From Tubulanus polymorphus (lineage: Eukaryota; Nemertea; Palaeonemertea; Tubulaniformes; Tubulanidae): a DNA stretch of 64,000 bases. The position numbers and the translations under genes were made by a program. The stretch lies in contig NC_134035.1 in the NCBI RefSeq assembly GCF_964204645.1, forward strand, positions 5,332,501-5,396,500, in the 5' to 3' direction. The notes under the pieces were generated by a model that saw nothing but the letters and a program-made list of their open reading frames with translations, was not told the DNA's origin and ran no database searches. Position 1 is the first letter of the stretch; each line of letters begins with the position of its first letter. Below are positions 38,701-48,700 of the stretch, piece after piece.

Positions 38701-41700
38701 GCGCAGGAATTCTGGGAAAAACTCGGCAAGGAGGAATTCAAATTCGACGTGTATTGGCTGAAGCCGTTCATACGACGTACGAAAATGGAGAACCTCGTCG
38801 ATCTGGCCAGCACGAGCGTTGACGATATGGAATCGGAAACGGAGGAAAATGAAGCCGACGATGATGATAACGAGGAAGCGGGCGTCGACGATTTGGAGGA
38901 CGAAGGAACCGCCGACGAATCGCCGAAGAAATCTAAAACTAGTGAGTTATATATGCCGAATGAGGTGGAGGGGATGACCGATTTCATGAAACCAAAAAAT
39001 GATCAAGAATCTTGACAAGCAAAACAGGGAGGCCACTTATCTGCCAATCGGGGAAAATTCTTCTTATTTCTAAAAGAAATAGAAGCTAAAAATCTTGGAA
39101 AGGAGACTGCTAGATCACGCGTATAATAAAACAGTTTCTAAGTTTGACATATTTGACTGGATTCTTAGCAGATCAAGTCCGGGAAAACAACGCATATGTC
39201 AGTCAGGAAATAGTCGGGGGAAAAGATTTGATATGATATCGTTAATTAACAATATTTCCTGTTTAAAATGAACACGAAATGAATTGTTTTTTCAGAGCCT
39301 GTCGGTTATACGGCCGTCGATATCGAGGACGCTTTGAAACTCGTCAAGAAAGGAACGTCGGTGAAACAGGCCGCCGCCAAATACGGAATACCGCACGACG
39401 TACTGGACGACTACAACACCGGTAAAATCAAACGAGTATTCGAATTCAAAGAGGAAAAACAGATCGTACACGGATTGGAAGATCTTCACTCGGAATGCGT
39501 TACGTTAACGAAACAGGACGTGTTCCTCGTCGCGTATAAAGTCGCCGATAAACTCGGTAAAGACGTCACGTTGAACCGAGAGTGGTACGACACGTTGATA
39601 CAAGGCTGGCCGAAACTCGCCGACATCATAGAGGACGAAGAAGACGAAAACGACGAATTCACGATGACCGAAGAGGACGATTTGCCGTCGACGCCGGTGA
39701 AGAAAACCGTCAAGAAAGAGGAGGCCGACGGCGATGACGATGCGGATAAGAAGGATGCCTCGGCGACATCGCACGTCGGTAAAGGAAAGCTAGTCGATAG
39801 TAAGGGGAAGAAAGTCGAACCGAAATCGAGCGCCAAAAAACAGCAGAAAGAAGAAAATAGCGGCGATAAAAAAGAGGCGGATAAGGATGAGACGAAGGAT
39901 GTTTCGTTGGAAGGTCGGAATGAGAAGGAGGTAAAAGACGGCGGCGGCGATAAGGAGGTGAAGGATAGCGAGGAAAGCGTGGTCGGCGATGGTAAAGAAG
40001 GTGAAGATGAAAACAAAGTGGTGAAAGTAGAAGAAACCGAGGAAGGAAATTCTGAAGAAAATGGTGAGTTTTATATATATTGATTATTTAGTAAATTGCA
40101 TCATGAGACTTACAGATTGAACCTGAATTGACATTTTTTCCTCCAGTCGCGAACGAAAAAGAAACTGATTCCACCGCTGCCGATGCTGATGCTGCTGCTG
40201 CTGCTGCAGCTGCAGGTGCGAATGAAAAACAAGATGAAAGTATGGAAGTGGAAGAAGAATTTTCGAATGATGAATTCTTGAAGTCTCTACCGGAGCCACC
40301 ACCTCCAGAGGAAGAGGAAGAGGAAGAGGAAGAGACTACGACTACTATTCCTATGTATTACGAGCTGCCTGTACCAGAGGCACCCGGTATGTAAACAGTG
40401 TAACTTCAAATACCTTTCTCAAACTTCACAGCTCAGATTTTCACAAACCATGAACCCTCTAACTTTAATGGGGGTGGCCAATTGTCTTGAAAACCTGCGA
40501 AACTCAGGAAATCGATGAATGAAAAATGAATAGAGTGTAATATTATTCTAAACCTAGATATTTCTCTGATTCACTCTGGGAATTTGTGTAATCACATGGA
40601 AAATTTTGGGAAAACTCGGGCGATTTGTAAACGGGCGGAAAGTGGCGCCACCCTGATATTGATCACTTCTATAAATTCTGTATCTTGACGCTCTATTTTG
40701 ACTGATGTTTGAAAATGTTTAATTGAAATGCAGTTGTGGCGAGAGCCTCGTGGACGAACGTCGACGTCGCTCAGGCTCTGAAACTCGTCGACGCCGGCAT
40801 GACGATGAAAAATGCCGCCGCACAATTCCACATTCCGTTAGCGACGCTTCACGATCGACATTCCCAACGTCTGCGCGCCGGACTCACCAAAGCGGAAGAG
40901 GTGACCATCGTCAAATCAATCGAAAGGCTTTATCAAGAACTCAAACGAAAGGTTAGTTACGCGAGCCCTCAACGAGCAGAGCGACACTTGGATCGATGAG
41001 AGACTACTCGGCTACTAGTCCTTCAAATAACTTCTAAATCACCCCCCTCCCCTTCCTCTTCTCTAATATAATTAATTAAAACATCATACAAGTTTTTATT
41101 TGTCGTCCTATTAATTTTACAGGTTAGTTTGGCCGAAGTGTTGTATTTGTCTAAAGAGTTGGCGGCGAAATTCGGCAAGAAAGATCAGTTGAATATTCAG
41201 TGGTTCACGGTATTTGCAAAGAAATATCCGCAACTGAAGCCACTCGTTCGTAAAGACCGTAGCAAAGAGAAAACGGCTGAAAGCGTTCAAACTAAGGCAG
41301 CCGGTGAAACGGATGAGATGAGTCTTAGTCCTTCAGGTTCGTTCGATAACTATTATGCCCATTGTCCTGGACCTAGTTAGCTATTCAATTTCATCTGAAT
41401 TTGTTAGTTTTTGAAGTGATGATAGGTACATAATCAGGGTTGCCACTTACCTGGAAATCAGGGAAATTTCTTTTTGAAAAAGTCGGCATTCTGTAAAACA
41501 AAAAAAACCTAAAAATCAGGGAAATATGTTAAGATGCCAGATGCGCGTAAAATCAAACAGTTTCTGTCAATGTCTTACGTATTTGACTGTGTTAACTGAT
41601 CGGATTCTTCACAGATCAAGTCAGGTGAAATAACATACATGTCAGCGAGTAGTCGGGAAAAAGCAAGTCAAATTAAAGTGGTGGCCCTGTTTATGGCTGA

Positions 41701-43728
41701 GAGTCTATATTTCTTGAGGTGGACCATAACTTAGCGATGAGCTAAGTTCTTGACCTTTTATGTCGACGAGGATTTTATTTCCAATGATTAAACCTTGAAG
41801 ATTATCCACTTGTCCAGATATTTAGTAAATGGTCTATATAAATTTACATATTAATGTTTAGTATTTTATTGTAGTGCGTAACTTAAGTGGAGCTGATCGT
41901 CTGACGGTTGCTATCGACGCCGTACGCAGCGGACAGATGAATCTGGGCGAAGCGGCGCGTTATTACGGCGTGGCGCGTACGTCTCTACAGGATGGCGTCG
42001 GTAAATCGACCCACACTCCGACCACCAGCCACGCGGCCATTAAAACTCTATACAAGAAAATCGACGACGTCTTCAACAAAACGGAAGAGGAAATATTCGT
42101 GAAAGCCCTCGGCGGAATCAGCGGACTCGATCGTAAACTGCGTTATGCCGAGGTGTGCGACATCGCGCAGACTCTCGCGCTGGCGTTGCGCCGCGAGTTA
42201 ACGCCGCCCGAGAAGTGGTTAGCCGGATTGTTGGCGCGGTGGCCGGAGATGAAAGACATCGTCGACACGGACGTTTTAAACGTCGGTTTCGTCGCGACCG
42301 ACTGTATCCCGATACAGATGATCGCCGACAGCATCGCCGAGGATATACGTAATTATCATCGTATGGTCGAAGAGGCGAAGCTGGAACTGGCGGCGACGAC
42401 GTCGACGATGATGGGAGAGAAAGCGACGGCGAAAAAACCGGCATTGTTGAGAACGGCTGCGACTAGTGCATTGAAGAAAGGTCAGTTTCACATCAACATA
42501 GTCTTTCTGCACCTTCTCAGATATTAGACATTTTGTCAGATATTCTTCCAGTTGCTGGTTGTCCACATTTAACATACGTTCAACACTTCACCTGAGATAT
42601 TTTTAATCGAAAATGAACTATAAAACCAGACAGACATTTTATCAGCACACTTTCAAAAACTCGTCCACACTCCACGTGCATTCAGTGGTTCGCATGAAAC
42701 ATTTTTCGTTGAAAATGAACTACAAAGATTAGCGATTCAACCCCTTAATAACTTCTTTACTTGTCCCTAGCCACTAGTCCTCAGAAAATGTCTCCGTAGA
42801 ACTTGACCTGAGACATTTTCAATTGTTCTACAAACTCCATACAGATATTTTATCGGCACCCTATTCATCAGTCCAATTGTGTATTTAATGTTATATGTAT
42901 TAATTTCGTGCAGGTTTCACACAGAAGGAAGAATATGAATTCGTAATCGCTCTTCAAGAACTCGATCAGAACGATCAGCTGGTCACGTTGAACACGGTAA
43001 TGACCGCCGCGCTCGGATTGGCCCGTTCCCTGAAACGAGACAAAACGTTCATCAATCAAAAATGGCTGCTCGACTTCGCCAAACGTTGGCCGTCGATTCA
43101 AGAGATGGTTTTCAAGAGTCAGGATAAATTACAAGCGCAGAAGAAAGGCAACGAAGACGAGACGGTCCCGCAGCAGCAGCAGCAGGAAACCGCCGAGATG
43201 GTCTCCATCCCGACGACGTCGAGCGCCGGCGAACAGGTAACGATAATCGACGCGAGCGGAAACGAGGTTCCCGTTATAACGACCGAGCAGACGATCGTCG
43301 AACAACAGCCGCAAATTCTGCATCAAGTCCTCGAAAATCAGGAGATACCGACGACGATCGTGACGTCGGAACAGCAGATCATCAATTTACAACCCGGCGA
43401 CGACGGTCAACAACTCGTTCAACAATCGGCCGACGGCAATTTCGCCGACTTTGAAGGAATGCAGGTCGTGATGACGACGAGCGGCGACGCAGCGATGACG
43501 TCGGCCGACGGCGGCGACGTGACAACGCAAACGATCTACGTGTCGGCCGACTCGCTGTCGATGCTCGGTCAGGACGTCGACATCTCGCAGGCGATCACCG
43601 AGGGACAGATGCTCAGCGACGGTCAGATTCTTCTCACCGGTCAAGACGCCGACGGAAACCCGATCATACTGACGACGTCTGCCGCTGCGTTAGAGGGCGC
43701 CGGCGAGGTCGCCGTCAAGATGGAGTAA
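32797..43728 (+). CDS. Multi-module Psq/CENP-B-type DNA-binding protein (2261 aa)
   Basis: Fourteen coding exons join in one open frame: 32797-35302, 35647-35885, 36340-36571, 36827-36970, 37097-37204, 37375-37593, 38049-38212, 38629-38941, 39296-40063, 40147-40386, 40734-40951, 41123-41336, 41875-42480, 42914-43728. The protein repeats a bipartite unit. The first half is a Psq-type helix-turn-helix (AAAKYGIPHDVLDDYNTGK-like). The second is a CENP-B/Tc5-type half ending W...F..RWPE. Units lie near residues 31-130, 556-615, 672-730, 836-955, 1077-1130, 1150-1245, 1309-1415, 1645-1745, 1789-1910 and 1991-2045. Units 2, 3 and 10 lack the first half and unit 5 lacks the second. AT-hook-like GRGRGRPT (~653-660) and GVGRPKG (~816-822), acidic linkers and a Gln/Thr-rich tail (~2046-2261) add to a regulator profile. 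No DDE transposase follows. I do not recognise a named orthologue. Confidence 0.85.
36004..36214. mobile_element. CAGGGTGGCCAC-family MITE, copy 1
   Basis: The ends CTGGGTGGCCGCTTA and ATGTGGCCACCCTG are inverted. The interior includes TCAGGGAAATTTATTAAAATC and GTATTTGACTGTG, shared with the copy at 41435-41689. It lies in intron 2 of the multi-Psq gene. Confidence 0.7.
37636..37712. repeat. Imperfect ~53 bp duplication
   Basis: AATGGTTCCATGAAATGTGT followed by TCAC and AGTTG occurs twice, at about 37638 and 37690. It lies in intron 6 of the multi-Psq gene. Confidence 0.6.
39025..39225. mobile_element. CAGGGTGGCCAC-family MITE, truncated copy
   Basis: It starts CAGGGAGGCCACTTATCTG and shares ACAGTTTCTAAG, CATATTTGACTG and GCAGATCAAGTC with the complete copy at 41435. 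The right terminus is missing. It lies in intron 8 of the multi-Psq gene. Confidence 0.6.
41435..41689. mobile_element. CAGGGTGGCCAC-family MITE, complete copy
   Basis: A 255 bp element with left end CAGGGTTGCCACTT and right end AAGTGGTGGCCCTG. It has no coding capacity. It lies in intron 12 of the multi-Psq gene. CAGGG termini suggest hAT or a related superfamily, but no target duplication is clear. Confidence 0.75.
42575..42855. repeat. Dispersed GAAAATGAACTA repeat, copy 1
   Basis: Three internal units each hold ACCTGAGA(T/C)ATTTT, GAAAATGAACTA and AGACATTTTATC-type blocks. The same blocks recur at 58365-58515. It is in intron 13 of the multi-Psq gene. Confidence 0.6.
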
Positions 43729-44810
43729 TCGACCGATAGACTGTGGCAATTCGGATATTCTCGATTAATTGCGATCATATCGAATTACGGATTGTGCTCT
43801 TTTGTTTGCTCTGCACGATATATTGCGTTCGAACAATTTTTTTCTAGAAATATTGGCATGTTTTTTTCTTCGATTCATTATTGTTGAAGAGTAATTTCAC
43901 TAGAGGGAGCTGGTTCCACAGGTGTGCGTTATTGTATAACGATAATACTAGCCGTAATTTGCGAGTTGAATCCGATGCGTGATTTTGGAACTGACTCTAA
44001 CAGAGACAGTTTTGATATCCAGTTGTACATTTGATACGTTTGGCTGTGGTTTCGGACTGGACTCTGTTCTATTTCGGCAATAGTTATGAATGATTCACTC
44101 TTTTCGTTGCGTTTAAATGATCATTTCCGGGAAAAGAAATGGGCGGAGATTTGTTTGTCATATTGTGTATATATGAATCGATATATTATGTGTTCAGTCG
44201 TATTGAGAATATTTTTCATGTTTTTGGAAATGTATATTGTATATTTTATATGTTATTCTAAGTGTTGATAAGTGACAGAGCTGCCCCAGAAAACTGTTTT
44301 TGGGATTTTTTGCTTTTTGGCCCCTGAGAAATATTGGTTTCATTAATTTGATGTGTACAGAAATATGAAAGGCGTCACTGAGGGTCTGACCCCTGATAAC
44401 TGAATAGTTTGATCACAATTATGAAAGGTGTTATTGAGGATCTTATGCACCTTTATAACTGATGAAATTGAACAGAAATATGAAAGTTGTCACTGAGGGA
44501 CTTGTCCCCTTTGATTACTGATTAATTTGAGGAACATTTTCTTTCAATTTTCAATGAAATATTTCAAATGGTTTTAACTGACGGCATTTCACAGAAGTGA
44601 GCGGCCCGGTTTTGACTTAGGTGGAAAATAAGCGTGAAAAACGTAAATTTGTATTTAGTTGTCGGCAGTTTATATATCGGTTCCTTGTCTAAAATTTCAT
44701 TTAGAACATCATTGAAACTCTCGGCTTGAATGAAAAACAGAATTATAGTAAAATGCTTTTGTATATAAAACAGTATAATAATTGATAAATTGTTTTAATT
44801 AAATAGTGTG
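43729..44810 (+). other. Probable 3' UTR of the multi-Psq gene
   Basis: AT-rich sequence directly follows the stop codon. It holds three diverged ~85 bp units near 44335-44530 built on AACAGAAATATGAAAG(G/T)TGT-type sequence and GTCACTGAGG. No gene is visible. An AATAAA hexamer at 45062-45067 is a possible distal polyadenylation signal. Confidence 0.45.
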
Positions 44811-44814
44811 CCAC

Positions 44815-44995
44815 GGCCCCTCCTCACTATAGTGTGAGCTACTCACTGTCGCTATAGTGTGGACACCCTCACTATAGTGTGGGCTCCTACTCACTATCGA
44901 TATAGTATGGGCTACTCACTATGGAGTGGGCTCCTTCTCACTATCGCTTTAGTGTGGGCTACTCACTATGGAGTGGGCTCCTACTTGCTATAGAT
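44815..44995. repeat. Minisatellite of CACTATAGTGTGGGCT units
   Basis: Palindromic CACTATAGTG cores joined by GGGCTACTCACTAT and GGGCTCCTACTCACTATCG repeat about seven times. Confidence 0.85.
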
Positions 44996-45788
44996 CAATG
45001 GTGTTCAGATATTTTGTATTTAAATATAATATGATTATAACCGGAAATGGAAATGTAATTAATAAACATATTTTTAATTAAACTCGAAGTCATGTGTTCT
45101 GTTGTAGTTATTTTTCTGCTGTGTGGGATGTTTGTGGGTGGTGAGTATTCAGTAGCCTTGGATTCTACAGTGGGTCTGACAGTTTCGTCGACACCGTCGT
45201 CGATAGAGGAGAAATGCTGACTCAAATTTTATGAGCCACGTAGATGGAAAGTTTAACCCTGCTTCCATGTGCAAAATGGTGCAATTTCCTGCATTTTAGA
45301 ACTAATTTTGATAAGAGTAAGTTAGTAGATTAATGCAAGTGTACACAACTCTGAAGCCGGATACGGCATTTTTCGGTTAAAACCTTTTTACTCGAAACAC
45401 TTACTTTACATTTTACTTAAGTTTACACCACACTAGATCCGCCCACTAGTTGCGTGTACACTCATGCATGGCGTGGACGCTGGAGAAATACTGACAGTTT
45501 CGTGACGTGTTGAGTGTGTTTGGGCCGTTTTGTGTTCGCTCATGTGTGACGGTTCCACAAAACTGCGTGTAGGGTTGACGGAATGGTGGTATTTCTCTTG
45601 TTCCAGCAAGCTTGTCTGGTATGAGCGAGTGCTAAACGGCCAGTATTTCATGGTTACAAAACAAAACACTAACTGATCGCATTTCGATATACATGTATGT
45701 ATTTCACGTAAAGGAATCTGATTATAACAAGTCATCAATGATAAAATGATTTATAAATCTAATCAACTTTTACGCGCGTATTATACCA

Positions 45789-48700
45789 TCAGCAATCGAT
45801 GAATGCCAAAGCGTTTGGGGTCTGCTTCGGCACCGACGAAATTTCATCCATCGTCGCACTGAAATGTGTAAAATAGTATCGGCGAATGTTTGTGTATGAC
45901 CTAGTGAAATCGCGCCCCCGACTTCCGAAAATGTATGGTTTAACATTTAAGTTATAAAAACCATAACTAGTTTCTAGCATTCTAGCTGGGTAGAGCATAA
46001 CTGCTGGGTAGGAAACCAATCTCACAGTCCAGACGGTGCCTCCGGGTAGGATAACACTTTCTCAATCTGGGCGGTGAGACTGTACCCACTTGGTCTGGAC
46101 GGTGTGTGCTGTAGACTATACCTCACAGTCTGAGGTGTCACTCTATCTCCTGTATAGGATACCACTAAATACTGTATCCCTATAATTCAGTAAAAAGTGG
46201 ATGATAACACGAATAAGGACCGGAAAACGGGTAAAAACTAACTTATCCTCGAGCCACTGTATAGCCGCACTTTGACTGACTGGTCCAGGTTGTGAACCGA
46301 TGTATTTCGCTAGGATTCCTGCCTGAAATATACGAGATAGGAAATTAGTTTTTTCCTTCCCAGGGGGAAAGCCACAGAAGGCCGTAAATTTACTTATGAA
46401 AAAACATGAAGTAGAAGATATTGACCGACAAAAATAGTTCCTCAAAATGGGCGTACTCGAGGTCGTACAATGGTCAACTCATCGCGTCGCAACGAGTAGC
46501 TGGCGGTCGCTAGTCGACCTACGCCCATCTCCAAGGCCCATTTTCACTAAAAAGATCAAAAACAACCAATCGAAATACATATAATATACTTACAACATGA
46601 GGTGATGAAAATGACGTACCTGCAAACGAGATAGAAAAAGAACTGATTTTCAGAGAATTGAAGTACCTTGCTTTTTATTACGCAATTATACACATCGTCA
46701 CTTCCTCTTTCTTCTTGATGTAGTTTTCTATGTAAATCTGACGTGGGAAACAGTCGGAAGGAAGGCAGCTATAGGCGTCGTCCATGTCGATCAGCCGGAC
46801 ATGGACGAGGCCTAGAGGACCCTATAGTTGAAGCCCCATGTGCCAGCTATGGCAAAGTTGGTCCAAAAGACCCTAATCATGTATTCATTAAAATATATTT
46901 GTTAAAAAGGAGATGAATAAAGAACTGATTATCATTACTTATGCGACCACTGATGGAAATACTCAGTCCGTGCTGGGGCGATAAAATTCCAGAAATGAAA
47001 ATATTATGTCCGAAATGTTACCTTGAGTTTGCAGTTTATGCAACGTTTCGACTATGTTAACTATACGAACTCAAGGAAACATTTCGGACATTATGATCAT
47101 AATCTATATCAATACTGACCGGATGTCAATATTTCATCGTTGTCGGAACGAATAAATGCCGCTTCGATATCGAATCCTGGCGCCAGAATCGTAACACATC
47201 GACCAAAATTCGAGAAATCGCAGAAAGTATCATTGATTAACGTACAGCCGACTGTAATTCTGAAATAAGAAAATGTAAAAAATGCTCGGAGCCAACATAT
47301 TTTCCTCTTTATCGTTTTCAGTATTTTAATCCGTTAACTTTATACTCAATTTGTTTAATCACTCTCTCATTGTGATCTATCACGAATACAAATTCAAACG
47401 AACGCTTCAACGCTTTTCGATATAGTAAGTAATATATGCGTGGATTATATACGTACGTACCCTCCTTTCGCATTCGCGGGTGAATAGGAGCAGGCCTTAT
47501 CCTGATTATTTCCAGCCGATGAGACGACCAGCACCCCGGCGTCTATAGCTTTCTCAACAGCTTTTCCTATTATTCTCGACCGTGGTCCGACTAACGACAT
47601 GCTAGAAAAATAAATCCTGGATAAACTGGAGAGCGCAAATACTGATGTGACGACTTATTCATGGCGTTATCGATGTTAAAATAGGAATTGATCTTGTTAT
47701 CTATTTGATTGGTAGATTTCTTTTGATTTGGCGTCCCTTTGAAACCCCCGCTGCCGGGAGCGAAACAAGGGGTTTGATTTTGAAATCGGAAATCGAAGTA
47801 TAGATGTGATAGACGGTCGAATTTGCATAATTCACAGTTTAAACTGATTGGAAATTTCGGTTCAGGCTCATTCAAACTATAATCCAACGAGCCTGAACCG
47901 GCAAGCAACTGATTGGGGTTAACTTTGTTGGTTATCTAATTTGATACATCGAGATTTTGGAAATATATACAACACAAGCATTCATTATTTAATATCAAAG
48001 CATCCTTAAATCGCATTTATTATACTTCATGATATCGAATCAATTCAGTTTTAGGGTTTTGGATTTCATGATTTAGAAGAAATTACAGGAAGATATGACT
48101 CATCACTTACTTGATTATCGATTTGGGATCAACTTTCGAATTGTGTTCATCTACGACCCAGCCAATCCCTTCTACCAATGATGACGTTGTACCTATACCT
48201 ACTTCATTAGTCACTCGCACGGCAATTCCGTTCGCTTGTTTGGCTAGACCCAAATCTCTACCCAAAGCAACACCTTAAAATAACGAAAATAATTTCACGA
48301 AAAGCTGAATTATACCGTCCCCTTTTTAAAGCATAGGCCTACTTTAGATGCATACTTGCAACAGAGGTCCCATGTCCGAACACATCCGTTTCCGCTTCCA
48401 GGTAATCGTAGAGATCAAGTCCCTGGAAAAATTATTATGCAAATTCAGAAACATAAATTCGGTTTAAGACGCACATTTCCATCACTTTATATATTTACTA
48501 ACCCATTGGACCCTGCTTGTCGGCGGTCCCGTCAAAGGTTTGAATTCTCTGTGAGTCGATCGTATTCCGCTTACAAATTATATACAATATTCGTTTAAAA
48601 GAGAAATTAGAAAAATGTTTTTAAACTAACCGATTAAATCGACCCGGAACTTTACTTACGAGTCCAGTATATAGATGTCAACTCCTTGCCCGAGATCGGC

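Noticed and set aside
39486-40016. 176-aa minus-strand ORF
   Set aside because: It is the antisense shadow of the acidic/Lys-rich part of a multi-Psq exon; its Ser/Phe-rich composition reflects the GAA/AAG codons on the other strand.
32797-43728. Active pogo/Tigger transposon
   Set aside because: There is no DDE catalytic domain after the DNA-binding modules, the gene has 13 coding introns, and no terminal inverted repeats flank it.
46448-46528. Inverted ATGGGCGTA / TACGCCCAT pair
   Set aside because: The arms are 9 bp with no other symmetry or second copy; this can occur by chance.
46779-46807. microRNA precursor
   Set aside because: The stem is only 10 bp with a 9 nt loop, well short of a pre-miRNA hairpin.
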